Shown: piece after piece, positions 34,667 to 43,473 of the stretch | Numbering within the stretch: position 1 is the stretch's first letter | How the letters are laid out: every line of letters begins with the position of its first letter | Source of the DNA: Chryseobacterium camelliae | GTDB taxonomy: Bacteria; Bacteroidota; Bacteroidia; Flavobacteriales; Weeksellaceae | Assembly: GCF_030818575.1 (NCBI RefSeq) | Contig: NZ_JAUTAL010000001.1 | Location: 806,001-870,000 of the forward strand | Reading direction: 5' to 3' | DNA length: 64,000 nucleotides | Position numbers and translations under genes: made by a program | Notes under the pieces: generated by a model | The model's input: the letters and a program-made list of their open reading frames with translations, nothing else | Database searches by the model: none | Told to the model about the DNA's origin: nothing

Positions 34667-34842
34667 AGACTGCCTACAATAATTCTAACACATTAAAGGT
34701 AAACTCAACGCTAAACAATTACCGGACAAATGTTCATGGAATGGCGTGCCGGATTCGTCCGGATTACAGACCATGAAAATCAGTTCAAATCGTGTTGATT
34801 AGGAGTTTACTCTCAATCTCTGGATTATTGTGGGCTTTTTTT
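34667..34842 (+). ncRNA. ssrS: 6S-like RNA (6S-Flavo type)
   Basis: The zapA-rny gap holds a structured, non-coding segment. A closing stem pairs GCCTACAATAAT (34672-34683) with ATTATTGTGGGC (34824-34835) with one G-U pair, followed by seven T, as in an RNA ending at its own terminator. Inside, GTAAACTC (about 34698-34705) pairs with GAGTTTAC (34803-34810), and CCGGAC with GTCCGG. A long irregular hairpin of about 175 bases after zapA is the usual place and shape of 6S RNA, which binds RNA polymerase; a flavobacterial class is known. The class assignment is inference from position and shape. Confidence 0.6.
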
Positions 34843-34888
34843 ATGTAAAAAATAGAAGTATAAAGACAATTAAAACTTAATATATATT

Positions 34889-36454
34889 ATGATAGAAATT
34901 ATAATCGGCGCTATTTGCCTGGTAATCGGTGCAGCAGCAGGGATCCTGTTCTCTAAAAGCTCACTTAATACTAAAGGGAAATTCATTATTGATGATGCCA
35001 AGAAAAATGCCGAAAACCTTATAGAAAAAGCCAATGTACAGGCTGAATCCATAAAGAAAGAGAAAAACCTTCAGGCTAAAGAAAAATTCCTGGAATTGAA
35101 ATCTCAACATGATGCCGATATCCAGGCCCGCGAAAAGAAAATGCAGGAAGTTGAGAAGAGGATTAAAGATAAAGAGCATAAGCTTAATGATGACCTTAGT
35201 AAAGTAGGGAAACTCGAAAAAGACCTTGATAAGCAGATTGCAGATTACGCCAAGAAGAATGAAATCTTAGAAAAGAAACAGCACGAACTGGATACCGCTA
35301 CAGCTAAGAAAGTGGAAGTCCTGGAAAAGATAGCTAATTATACCGCAGAGGAAGCCAAAGCAGAACTGGTGGAAACTATGAAGGCTGAAGCAAAAACAAG
35401 AGCACAGGCGCACGTTCAGAGCATCATGGAAGAAGCTCAGTTAAATGCCAAAAGCGAAGCCAGAAAAATCGTTATCCAGACCATACAGAGAATCGGGACC
35501 GAACAGGCAATTGAAAACTCTGTTTCCGTATTCAACATTGAATCTGACGAGGTAAAAGGAAGAATCATCGGAAGGGAAGGGCGAAACATCCGAGCCCTGG
35601 AAGCAGTAACCGGTGTTGAGATCATTGTAGATGATACCCCGGAAGCCATTCTTCTTTCCTGCTTTGATCCTGTAAGAAGGGAAATTGCGAGATTATCCCT
35701 GCACAGACTGGTAACCGATGGAAGGATTCACCCGGCTAGGATTGAGGAAGTGGTAGAAAAAACAAGGAAACAGATTGAAGAAGAAATCATCGAGGTAGGA
35801 AAAAGAACCATTATTGACCTTGGAATCCACGGGTTGCACCCTGAGCTGATCAAGATCATCGGTAGAATGAAATACCGTTCCTCATATGGTCAGAACCTTT
35901 TGCAGCACTCCAGAGAAGTGGCGAATATCGCGGCTACCATGGCTGCTGAATTAGGGCTGAACGTAAAACTGGCTAAAAGAGCAGGTCTTTTACATGACAT
36001 CGGTAAGGTTCCTGAACAGGAATCTGAACTTCCTCACGCTTTACTGGGAATGCAATGGGCTGAGAAATACGGTGAAAACCCTGAGGTGGTAAATGCCATC
36101 GGAGCCCACCACGATGAGATTGAAATGAAGTCTCTGTTGTCTCCGATCATCCAGGTAGCCGATGCTATTTCAGGAGCAAGACCGGGAGCAAGGCGTCAGG
36201 TGCTGGAATCGTATATCCAGAGGCTGAAGGATCTTGAATCCGCTGCATTGAGCTTTGACGGGGTATCCAGTGCCTATGCAATTCAGGCAGGTAGAGAGCT
36301 AAGAGTAATGGTAGAGAGCGGAAAAGTAAATGATGAGATCGCTTCCCAGCTTTCTTACGATATTTCCGAAAAGATCCAGAACGAGCTTACCTATCCTGGA
36401 CAGGTGAAAGTGACTGTGATCAGAGAGACCAGAGCCGTTAATATTGCGAGATAA
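34889..36454 (+). CDS. rny: Ribonuclease Y
   Basis: Membrane-bound endoribonuclease that starts mRNA decay. The 521-residue protein has an N-terminal transmembrane helix ([20 protein letters not shown]), a long charged coiled coil (about residues 30-190), a KH domain ([21 protein letters not shown]) and an HD domain with metal ligands in [12 protein letters not shown] and GAHHDE. The order and length match RNase Y of Firmicutes and Bacteroidota. It is a single gene with terminator, following the 6S-like RNA. Confidence 0.95.
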   Translation: MIEIIIGAICLVIGAAAGILFSKSSLNTKGKFIIDDAKKNAENLIEKANVQAESIKKEKNLQAKEKFLELKSQHDADIQAREKKMQEVEKRIKDKEHKLNDDLSKVGKLEKDLDKQIADYAKKNEILEKKQHELDTATAKKVEVLEKIANYTAEEAKAELVETMKAEAKTRAQAHVQSIMEEAQLNAKSEARKIVIQTIQRIGTEQAIENSVSVFNIESDEVKGRIIGREGRNIRALEAVTGVEIIVDDTPEAILLSCFDPVRREIARLSLHRLVTDGRIHPARIEEVVEKTRKQIEEEIIEVGKRTIIDLGIHGLHPELIKIIGRMKYRSSYGQNLLQHSREVANIAATMAAELGLNVKLAKRAGLLHDIGKVPEQESELPHALLGMQWAEKYGENPEVVNAIGAHHDEIEMKSLLSPIIQVADAISGARPGARRQVLESYIQRLKDLESAALSFDGVSSAYAIQAGRELRVMVESGKVNDEIASQLSYDISEKIQNELTYPGQVKVTVIRETRAVNIAR

Positions 36455-36477
36455 TCAGACAAAAAAGATATTTGATA

Positions 36478-36509
36478 AAAAACCTTTCAGGAAACTGGAA
36501 GGTTTTTTA
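36478..36509 (+). terminator. rny terminator
   Basis: AACCTTTCAG and CTGGAAGGTT flank the loop GAAA with one G-U pair, then a T run. Confidence 0.8.
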
Positions 36510-36534
36510 TTTTTATCCAAATTAAAAACGCAGT

Positions 36535-37776
36535 ATGCAGGAACTTTCTTTATCATCAAAACTGAAACATATTCTTTCCATCCCCGTGATTATTTCCGCA
36601 TTAGGATATTTTGTAGACATCTATGACCTGCTTTTGTTCGGCATTGTGCGGATCCCGAGCCTGAAAGCTTTAGGACTGAATCCGGATACTGACGGGACAT
36701 TCATCCTGAACTGCCAGATGACCGGTTTGCTCATCGGGGGCGTGTTCTGGGGGATCTTTGGGGATAAGAAAGGAAGGCTTTCCGTACTGTTCGGATCCAT
36801 CCTGGTGTATTCACTTGCCAATATTGCCTGCGGTTTTCTGCCTTATTTCCCTAAAACGCACCTGGAATACCAGTATGCGGCCCTGAGGTTTATTGCGGGT
36901 ATCGGACTGGCCGGAGAGCTCGGAGCAGGTATTACACTGGTTTCAGAAAGCCTGCCAAAGAATCTGAGGGCGATAGGAACATCTGTGGTAGCCGGTTTCG
37001 GACTGATGGGAGCCGTAGTTGCCCAGCTTACCGTAGAGCTGGCCGGAGGATGGAATATTTCCTATATCATCGGAGGTATTTTGGGAATTGTGCTCCTCTT
37101 CCTCAGGATCAGCGTTTCAGAATCCGGTATTTATAGGACGATGGAGCATAAGGCAGTCTCAAAAGGAAATTTTCTGTCCTTCTTTACCCATAAAGACCGT
37201 TTTATACGGTATATGAAATGCATTGCAGTGGGGCTCCCCACCTGGTATTGCATCGGCATCCTGGCTGTTCTGGCCAATCAGTTTGCCCCTGAACTGGGAA
37301 TCACTAACATCAGCCCGGGTAAAGCCATTATGTGGGCGTATGTAGGTATTTCCGTGGGAGATTTGCTGAGCGGTTTTATTTCGCATGTTTTAAAATCACG
37401 TAAAATGGCTATTTTTTATATGCTGGTTTTTACGGTCATCGGGGTGGCTATCATGCTTTTTGGTAATACGGATTCTGAAACGAAGTATTATCTGTTTTGT
37501 GTATGGCTTGGTCTTGGAACAGGTTATTGGGCGATGTTCGTGACTCTGGCAGCAGAGCAGTTCGGAACAAATATCAGAAATACGGCAACAACCACGGTTC
37601 CGAATATGGTCAGAGGGCTGGTTCCGGTCATGATTTTTGCTTTTGATTCTTTTAAGAGGGACTTTTCCGTTGTGGTGAGTGCCGCAATACTAGGGGTAAT
37701 TGTATTCGGGCTTGCCTTCTATTCCTCCCTTACCATATCTGAAACCCATGATAAGGATCTTGATTTTACGGAATAA
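36535..37776 (+). CDS. MFS transporter
   Basis: A 413-residue major facilitator superfamily permease with about twelve transmembrane segments. The loop 2-3 signature is visible as FGDKKGRLSVLFGS, and FIAGIGLAGELGAGITLVSE forms helix 4 as in metabolite:H+ symporters. The substrate cannot be told; the general pattern is that of sugar or organic acid carriers. It stands alone, just after the rny terminator, with a near-consensus TATTTTTA about 20 bases upstream of the ATG. Confidence 0.85.
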   Translation: MQELSLSSKLKHILSIPVIISALGYFVDIYDLLLFGIVRIPSLKALGLNPDTDGTFILNCQMTGLLIGGVFWGIFGDKKGRLSVLFGSILVYSLANIACGFLPYFPKTHLEYQYAALRFIAGIGLAGELGAGITLVSESLPKNLRAIGTSVVAGFGLMGAVVAQLTVELAGGWNISYIIGGILGIVLLFLRISVSESGIYRTMEHKAVSKGNFLSFFTHKDRFIRYMKCIAVGLPTWYCIGILAVLANQFAPELGITNISPGKAIMWAYVGISVGDLLSGFISHVLKSRKMAIFYMLVFTVIGVAIMLFGNTDSETKYYLFCVWLGLGTGYWAMFVTLAAEQFGTNIRNTATTTVPNMVRGLVPVMIFAFDSFKRDFSVVVSAAILGVIVFGLAFYSSLTISETHDKDLDFTE

Positions 37777-37894
37777 TTAATAGGTGTTTAAGAAATATTT
37801 ATGAAGCTTTCTCCGTTTTAAATACGATAAAGCAATTATAATAAATAATTCATAAATTAATATTAAATTATGCTGTGAATAATTAATATTTGTT

Positions 37895-37902
37895 TAACTT
37901 TG
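37895..37902 (+). promoter_or_regulatory. Promoter -7 element of the GG-leader peptide gene
   Basis: TAACTTTG fits TAnnTTTG. It lies inside a longer upstream opening and so supports the ATG at 37947. Confidence 0.6.
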
Positions 37903-37946
37903 AAACAGACCAAACAATTTGTTTAATCTATAAAAATCCAAATCAC

Positions 37947-38138
37947 ATGTCAAACAACATTTTTAGAAACGCTAAAAAATTAGGAAAGTCAGATCTTAGA
38001 AACATTACAGGTGGAGTAAGCGGAAACCCGGATCTAAGCCAGTGCAAGTGCAGCTGCTCAGGTGCCGTTACAGGTCCTTCTTACTGTGTAAAGTATACTG
38101 CCTGTCCACAGGTCTATACCTGCAATGATAAGATATAA
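37947..38138 (+). CDS. Double-glycine leader, Cys-rich bacteriocin-like peptide
   Basis: A 63-residue peptide precursor: MSNNIFRNAKKLGKSDLRNI followed by TGG and a Cys-rich tail (CKCSCSG...SYC...TACPQVYTC). The KKLxKxxLRxITGG leader is the pattern of bacteriocin-like proteins common in Chryseobacterium, where cleavage after GG would release a core of about 39 residues with six Cys (C33, C35, C37 and three later). No peptidase-ABC transporter, modification enzyme or immunity gene is adjacent, so maturation would depend on genes elsewhere. Whether it is antimicrobial or structural is unknown. It has its own promoter and a very strong terminator. Confidence 0.78.
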   Translation: MSNNIFRNAKKLGKSDLRNITGGVSGNPDLSQCKCSCSGAVTGPSYCVKYTACPQVYTCNDKI

Positions 38139-38181
38139 TGCTGAGGATCAGAAATTAAAAAACATTTCCACATTTAATACG

Positions 38182-38217
38182 CAGAAGCGTTCCGGATTTC
38201 CGGAACGCTTCTGTATT
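38182..38217. terminator. Strong hairpin between the peptide gene and clcF
   Basis: CAGAAGCGTTCCGG (38182-38195) and CCGGAACGCTTCTG (38200-38213) pair perfectly over 14 bp with loop ATTT. The following T-tract is interrupted (TATTTTGG), but the position between convergent genes suits a shared terminator. Confidence 0.75.
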
Positions 38218-38222
38218 TTGGT

Positions 38223-39527
38223 TTAAAGGTCAGAAAAGCTTTTGTCCCGGTCACTACGGTACCTGCTGTTTTTCTCTGAACCGATTTTCTGCTGCGAGTA
38301 AATGCTGTTATGCCCGGAAAAAAGATAGGAAACCACACAGGCAACAGCTACATAGATGCCGCATTCGGCACCGAAGAGTTCCATACCCATCAGGATACAG
38401 GCAAGAGGAGTATTTGTAGCGCCTGCAAATACCGCTACAAAACCCATTCCGGCCAATAGTCCGAACGGAAGTGGGATAAACAGGGATAAAGCGCTCCCCA
38501 ATGCAGCCCCGGTAAAGAACAGCGGCGTTACTTCCCCGCCTTTAAAGCCAGCGGCGAGGGTGATGATGGTAAAGGCTATTTTTAAAGCAAAATCGTCAAC
38601 AGGAAGCCTATGTTCAAAGGATTCGGTAATGACAGGAATGCCCAGACCAATGTAGCGGGTTGTTCCTAAAGAAAAAACGGCTGCTGCAATTATGATCCCA
38701 CCGATCAAAGGCCGTAGCGGCGGATAGTTTATCTTTGCTCTGAACACAGCACTGATTCTATGGAGCAGTTTGCTGAACGTTGCCGCACAGATCCCGAAAA
38801 GCATTCCCGCAATAATACTGTACACTACTGGTAAAAAGCCGGGAGACGGAATTTTTCCGATAGGGTAATGGGTATGCTGTGCACCCCATAGATCGGTCAT
38901 GATGCTGGCCAGTATTGCAGAAGCAAAAACCGGAAAGATAGCATGGTACCGGATTTTCCCGATGAATAATATTTCCAGTGCAAAAACGGCTCCGGCCAGC
39001 GGCGTGCCGAAAACAGATCCGAAACCGGCAGCTATGGCTGCCGTCAGCAATGTCTTTCTTTCATTCCGGTTAAGCCTGAAAGGTTTTGCCAACTGATCCG
39101 CTATAGCTCCTGCCATTTGAAGAGCCGTTCCTTCACGGCCTGCTGAGCCTCCGAACAGGTGCGTCATCAGGGTTCCCAGATACACAAAAGGAGCCATCTT
39201 CAGGGGAATAGTACCCTCAGGATTATTAAGGGTACTCAGCAGAAGATTGTTCCCGGCTTCAACATCTTTTCCCCAGTAATGGTATAAAAGCCCTACAGCC
39301 AAACCCGCGAAGGGCAGCAGCCAGATCAGCCACAGGTGCTGTTCCCGGAAATCCGTGGCCCAGGTAAGGGAAATCAAGAATCCTGCGGAAGCGCTTCCTA
39401 CTAATGCTCCGATGATCAGGCTGATGCACAGCCATTTAAGCACATAGGGCAATGCGGGGTATTTCCTGAAGAAAAACCTGATGTTAAATAATAAAATCTT
39501 ACTGAAATTTCGCTGATGTATAGACAT
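38223..39527 (-). CDS. CLC-F type fluoride/proton antiporter
   Basis: A 434-residue CLC-family membrane protein. Two motifs identify the fluoride branch: GNNLLL where chloride channels have the GSGIP loop, and GREGT (FGGSAGREGTALQM) in place of GREGP. About ten to twelve hydrophobic helices follow. CLC-F proteins export fluoride in exchange for protons. The call is strongly supported by a fluoride riboswitch in the 5' leader. Start at ATG 39527 (SIHQRNFSK next); the upstream TTG at 39542 would lie in the riboswitch expression region. It probably protects enolase and other fluoride-sensitive enzymes. Confidence 0.87.
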   Translation of the reverse strand: MSIHQRNFSKILLFNIRFFFRKYPALPYVLKWLCISLIIGALVGSASAGFLISLTWATDFREQHLWLIWLLPFAGLAVGLLYHYWGKDVEAGNNLLLSTLNNPEGTIPLKMAPFVYLGTLMTHLFGGSAGREGTALQMAGAIADQLAKPFRLNRNERKTLLTAAIAAGFGSVFGTPLAGAVFALEILFIGKIRYHAIFPVFASAILASIMTDLWGAQHTHYPIGKIPSPGFLPVVYSIIAGMLFGICAATFSKLLHRISAVFRAKINYPPLRPLIGGIIIAAAVFSLGTTRYIGLGIPVITESFEHRLPVDDFALKIAFTIITLAAGFKGGEVTPLFFTGAALGSALSLFIPLPFGLLAGMGFVAVFAGATNTPLACILMGMELFGAECGIYVAVACVVSYLFSGHNSIYSQQKIGSEKNSRYRSDRDKSFSDL

Positions 39528-39565
39528 AAGTTCCTGATTCAATTACGGTTGATAATCTCTTAATC

Positions 39566-39625
39566 AGGCGTCATCAGTCCCGTCTGAAACGGGGCGGTTG
39601 GGTAGGGAAGAACACCATTTCCCTG
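39566..39625 (-). promoter_or_regulatory. Fluoride riboswitch
   Basis: The minus strand, in transcript order, reads GGGAAATGGTGTTCTTCCC, then AACCGCC, a hairpin of CCCCGT and ACGGG around TTCAG, and CTGATGACGCCTG. This matches the conserved crcB motif (GATGGnGTTC...ACCGCC...CTGATGACGCC). It ends about 38 bases before the clcF ATG. The aptamer 3' end CCTGATT (plus 39562-39568) can pair with AATCAGG (plus 39533-39539) just upstream of the start, so control is likely at translation. No other feature was found in 39640-39809. Confidence 0.9.
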
Positions 39626-39809
39626 TAGGATGCGAAGATAATCATTTTTAATAATAAAATCATAAATAAGAACTGATCTTCCTTCTGATGTATTCCCTCT
39701 GGTTTTCAGAAGCATTTTTAAGGTTCTTGATTTTTCAAATCTTATGGGATCATATAGTTTGAATGAGGAAATACATGGGATAGATTTTGATTTTCAGTAT
39801 GTATAGGTT

Positions 39810-40685
39810 TTAATAAAAATAATTGTTATTCTGGATATACTTTTTGCTAATGGTAATACTTTCAAAAATATCCTTATCGCTGAAATCCTGCTCTAGGAAC
39901 CAATGTTTAAGGCCGGCTTGTTTCTTTTTTTCAAAAATCGTTTTAAAATCAATGGTGCCGTTTCCGATTTCAGTAAAATCTTTTGTTCCTGCCTTCATAT
40001 CCTTGACATGCCAGAGCGGGAACCTGCCGGGATATTGTTCAAAATAAGTAAGCGGGTCTAATCCTGCTTTGGCAATCCAGTAGAGGTCTAACTCCATTTT
40101 TACCAGTTCGGGGGAGGAATTTTCCAGGATAAAATCATACACATTTCCGGCGCCGTCCATTCTTTCAAATTCAAAATCATGGTTGTGGTAGGCCAACTGC
40201 ATTCCGGCTTTTCTGACAACCGTTCCTGCTGTGTTAAGCAGATCGGGCAGCTTATGGTAGTTTTCCGAAGTCCTTTCTTCAGGGAAAAGATAAGAGCATA
40301 CCATGTATTCCGCACCTATATCCTGCATATCTTCCACCGCTTTTTCCCAGCCGTGCAATAAGGTCCCCTGGTCGGGATGTGCCATTCCTGTGGTATGGTG
40401 TGAACTGACCACACGCTGACCGGTATTTTTCAGGATGGATCTGAATTCATTTCCTGTACGGCCGAAAAATGTCCCGTTATAGCCATAAATTTCCAGGTCA
40501 GTAAAGCCCATTTCAGCGAGTTTTTCCAACGCTTTTTCAGGATCGGCAGTAAGCGCGTCGCGTACCGTATACAGCTGAATGCCTAATGTTCCGTTTTGGT
40601 GATAGTTCTTTTTATATGTCATTCCGCAGGAGTATAATCCTAAGAGTCCTAATGATGAAAGCCTGATGAAATCTTTTCTCTGCAT
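39810..40685 (-). CDS. Exported sugar phosphate isomerase/epimerase-like TIM barrel protein
   Basis: A 291-residue protein with a lipoprotein- or Tat-like N-terminus (MQRKDFIRLSSLGLLGLYSC), then an AP-endonuclease 2/xylose isomerase-like TIM barrel: GIQLYTVRDAL, FTDLEIYGYNGTFF, VSSHHTTG, AYHNHDFEF, ELDLYWIAKAGLDPLTYFEQ and HVKDM. The His and Glu/Asp pattern suits a divalent metal site. Members of this group isomerise or oxidise-modify sugars, and many in Bacteroidota are secreted; the substrate is unknown. It is five bases from the thioesterase gene upstream and likely in one unit. Confidence 0.78.
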   Translation of the reverse strand: MQRKDFIRLSSLGLLGLYSCGMTYKKNYHQNGTLGIQLYTVRDALTADPEKALEKLAEMGFTDLEIYGYNGTFFGRTGNEFRSILKNTGQRVVSSHHTTGMAHPDQGTLLHGWEKAVEDMQDIGAEYMVCSYLFPEERTSENYHKLPDLLNTAGTVVRKAGMQLAYHNHDFEFERMDGAGNVYDFILENSSPELVKMELDLYWIAKAGLDPLTYFEQYPGRFPLWHVKDMKAGTKDFTEIGNGTIDFKTIFEKKKQAGLKHWFLEQDFSDKDIFESITISKKYIQNNNYFY

Positions 40686-40690
40686 ACGTC

Positions 40691-41158
40691 TTACAGGAAA
40701 GGTTTCATTTCGTTTTCAATCTGGCTTCTCAGTTCCATCAGGCGTTTGGCGTATTGCTCAAGCTGCTTTTCTTCCTCCGTTTCGGGAGTCCATTTGGGAA
40801 CCGGCAGTTTTTTACCGTTTTCATCTACGGCAACAAACACAATGATGCAGTGGGTTTTTTTCTCAAAATCCGGCTGTTTCAGGTTTCTGGAGAATACGTT
40901 GATGGCAATATGCATGCTTGAGGTTCCCGTATAAATAACCTGCGCATCTACCTTGACCACTTCACCGATTTTGATAGGATCGTAAAAACGGATTCCGCCC
41001 ACATAAACGGTAACGGAATAATTCCCGCTCCAGGTGGTGGCACAGGCATACCCGGCCTGGTCGATCCATTTCATGACGCTTCCGCCGTGTACATTGCCTC
41101 CGTAGTTGACATCCGAAGGCTCGGAAATGAACTGGAAAGTGATAGGTTTATTCTGCAT
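40691..41158 (-). CDS. Acyl-CoA thioesterase (hotdog fold)
   Basis: A 155-residue hotdog-fold thioesterase: NYGGNVHGGSVMKWIDQAGYAC is the characteristic HGG helix of the YciA/BFIT group, with the catalytic Asp in WIDQAG, followed by VGGIRFYDPIKIGEVVKVDA and a C-terminal helical tail rich in Glu and Lys. It should hydrolyse acyl-CoA in the cytoplasm. It precedes the isomerase-like gene by five bases on the same strand. Confidence 0.87.
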   Translation of the reverse strand: MQNKPITFQFISEPSDVNYGGNVHGGSVMKWIDQAGYACATTWSGNYSVTVYVGGIRFYDPIKIGEVVKVDAQVIYTGTSSMHIAINVFSRNLKQPDFEKKTHCIIVFVAVDENGKKLPVPKWTPETEEEKQLEQYAKRLMELRSQIENEMKPFL

Positions 41159-41269
41159 GCTGAAAAATTTCGAATAAAGATATTTAATAATTTCCGGAAT
41201 TTTAGATTAAATCCTACTTTTGACCTTTGAAATTCCTGAAAAAGGCAACTTAAACAAAAGAAACCAACA

Positions 41270-41624
41270 ATGAAAAAAGTATTTTACTTGAAAACATGCG
41301 ATACCTGCCGGAAAATTATGGCCCAGTTTGACCTGGCGGACTGGGACCTGCGGGAAATAAAAAAGGATCCTGTAACGGAAGAAGAACTGGAGGAAATGCA
41401 TAAAGAAAGTGGCTCATACGAAGCCCTGTTCAGCAAGAAGTCTACCCAGATCAAACTCAGGAACCTGGATGTAAAAGCACTTGGCGAACAAGGATTTCAA
41501 ATCGCTGCTGCTCGAGCATTACACTTTTCTGAAACGCCCTGTCTTTATCACTGATGAAAAGATTTTCATTGGCAATGACCAGAAGACCATTGCTGATCTC
41601 AGGACATTTTTCGGGACCGACTAA
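41270..41624 (+). pseudogene. ArsC/Spx-family protein with a frameshift
   Basis: The frame starts MKKVFYLKTCDTCRKIMAQF, with the CxxC of ArsC/Spx-like thioredoxin-fold proteins, and follows the family to NLDVKALGEQGF. There an extra base in a TTT run (41495-41497) throws the frame into AAARALHFSETPCLYH and a stop at about 41552. In the next frame the family C-terminus resumes as KSLLLEHYTFLKRPVFITDE and continues to FFGTD, stop at 41622-41624. Intact, it would be 118 residues. It is either a real inactivation or a sequence error. The next gene begins directly after this stop (TAAATG). Confidence 0.83.
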
Positions 41625-42089
41625 ATGATGAATTCAGTCAAAAGAATTGTTTCAGTCCTGCTGATATCCTTTTCAGCCTGTCTTCCCCTGCATGGCCAGA
41701 AAAAGAAACTGCCGCTACCCGATGCCGGTAAGGTTAAGCCTGCCGTACTGGATACTTTATCCTATCTCAAAACCTTTGAAGACCATAAGAAGGAATATAT
41801 CGGCAGGCCATTCTCTGTTCTTTTAAGCAAAATGGTCCTCATAAAACCACAAACCGTATGGACTGTTCCCGGAATACATAACAATGATATCCTGGAAAAA
41901 TCTGTCTTCCGGTTCTATACCCTGAATTATCCCGTAATGAACGAAACCAAGATGCTGATCATCTGGGATTCTCCTTTGTCCTATCGTACAGTGAATAGGA
42001 ATAATCAACTGAATAAGTTTTATTTTTCTGAATCTGAGGAAAAGTTTTACGGAAAGCAGGTGGTAAAAGATATTCTGGTGTATCGGTGA
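41625..42089 (+). CDS. Exported hypothetical protein
   Basis: A 154-residue protein with a signal peptide (MMNSVKRIVSVLLISFSACL... LHGQ). The mature part is beta-rich (YIGRPFSVLLSKMVLIKPQTVW, FRFYTLNYPV, KMLIIWDSPLSYR) and ends ILVYR. I do not recognise the family. It begins on the base after the stop of the ArsC-like gene, so it is co-transcribed with it. Confidence 0.68.
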   Translation: MMNSVKRIVSVLLISFSACLPLHGQKKKLPLPDAGKVKPAVLDTLSYLKTFEDHKKEYIGRPFSVLLSKMVLIKPQTVWTVPGIHNNDILEKSVFRFYTLNYPVMNETKMLIIWDSPLSYRTVNRNNQLNKFYFSESEEKFYGKQVVKDILVYR

Positions 42090-42328
42090 GTTGAGTAGAA
42101 GTAGAGATTTAGAGTGAAAGATTAGAGAAATTTCGGGTTGAAGAGTTTGATAGTAATAAGTAAAAGAGTGGTAGAATACTTTACAGAGTAATTTGACTTA
42201 GTTATCACAACTCAAATATTAATTTAATTGACTGATTATAAATAGGATGGGAGCAATTATTCCTAGGCTGAAGCTGGAGTGGTTAAGGGGGATAAAGGAT
42301 AAGCGCGGAGTGCTTATCTAAAAATAAT
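42090..42328. other. Gap without recognised features
   Basis: About 240 bases between convergent genes. The first half is purine-rich (runs of GAGTAGAAG, GAGTGAAAGATTAGAG), and a GC-richer piece lies near 42300. No open frame, promoter or known RNA was recognised. Confidence 0.6.
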
Positions 42329-42362
42329 AAAAAGCCGCTTCAAAAATCATGAAACGGCTTTT
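42329..42362. terminator. Terminator between convergent genes
   Basis: AAAGCCG..TTC and GAA.CGGCTTT pair with one mismatch around AAAAATCAT, with A and T runs outside, so it can serve gcvT on the minus strand and the plus-strand unit. Confidence 0.75.
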
Positions 42363-42381
42363 ATTTTTAGTTATCTGATCC

Positions 42382-43458
42382 TTACACGAAAGGGGCTTTC
42401 ACCACTTTTGCAGGAATATTTTTGTTTCTCACCTGGATGAAGATCTCTGATCCCAGTTTGAAATGCGGTTTATCTACATAAGCCAGTCCCAAACCGATTT
42501 TCTTCATCGGAGACTGAGTCCCTGAGGTCACTTTACCGATCACGTTACCTTCGGCATCTACCACCGGATAATCATGTCTCGGAACTCCTTTGTCGGTTAA
42601 TTCAAAGCCAACCAATTTTCTGGTTACTCCTTCTTCTTTCTGCTTGGCGAAAGTTTCTTTGGAAACAAAATCCTTATCGAATTTGGTGATCCATCCCAAT
42701 CCTGCTTCAATTGGTGACGTAGTGTCATCAATATCATTTCCGTACAGGCAGAATCCTTTTTCTAGCCTCAGGGTATCTCTGGCAGCCAGTCCGCATGGGA
42801 TGATGCCTTCTTCTTTTCCTGCTTCTACGATGGCATCCCAGAGTTTTTCAGCCGATTCATTCTTAAAATAGATTTCGAAACCGCCGCTTCCTGTGTAGCC
42901 CGTATTTGAGATGATTACATCACTTACACCGGCAACAGAACCTACGGTAAAATGATAGTAAGGAATATCTGAAAGAGGAGTATCTGTAAGTTTTTGCAGG
43001 ATTTCGGTAGCTTTAGGCCCCTGAATGGCAAGCAAAGACATCTCGTCTGAGGCGTTGGTCATCTTTGCCCCGAATGTATTGTGCTTTGAAATATGATCCC
43101 AGTCTTTATCGATGTTGGACGCATTAACAACCACAAAATACTTATCGTCTTCCATTTTGTATACGATAAGGTCATCCACGATCCCTCCGTTTTCATTCGG
43201 AAGGCATGAATACTGTGCTTTTCCGTTTTCCAGAGCATCAACATTATTGGTGGTTACCCATTGTAAAAGTTCCCTGGCCCCCGGACCTTCCACAAAAAAT
43301 TGTCCCATATGGGAAACATCAAATATTCCGGCTTTTTCTCTTACGGCAAAATGCTCTTCGGTAACTCCTGAATATTGCACAGGCATTTCAAATCCTGCGA
43401 AAGGTACGATCTTCGCTCCCAAAGAAACATGTTTGTCGTACAGGGCTGTTTTCTTCAT
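42382..43458 (-). CDS. gcvT: Aminomethyltransferase (glycine cleavage T protein)
   Basis: Transfers the aminomethylene carbon of glycine from the H protein to tetrahydrofolate. The 358-residue protein starts [20 protein letters not shown], and has [35 protein letters not shown], the folate-site Asp-containing [20 protein letters not shown] and a C-terminal barrel domain ([11 protein letters not shown]). It is third in a unit with idi and the exported protein at 43474, 15 bases after the latter. GcvH and GcvP are not in the window. Confidence 0.95.
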   Translation of the reverse strand: MKKTALYDKHVSLGAKIVPFAGFEMPVQYSGVTEEHFAVREKAGIFDVSHMGQFFVEGPGARELLQWVTTNNVDALENGKAQYSCLPNENGGIVDDLIVYKMEDDKYFVVVNASNIDKDWDHISKHNTFGAKMTNASDEMSLLAIQGPKATEILQKLTDTPLSDIPYYHFTVGSVAGVSDVIISNTGYTGSGGFEIYFKNESAEKLWDAIVEAGKEEGIIPCGLAARDTLRLEKGFCLYGNDIDDTTSPIEAGLGWITKFDKDFVSKETFAKQKEEGVTRKLVGFELTDKGVPRHDYPVVDAEGNVIGKVTSGTQSPMKKIGLGLAYVDKPHFKLGSEIFIQVRNKNIPAKVVKAPFV

Positions 43459-43473
43459 TTTTTATTGTTTATT

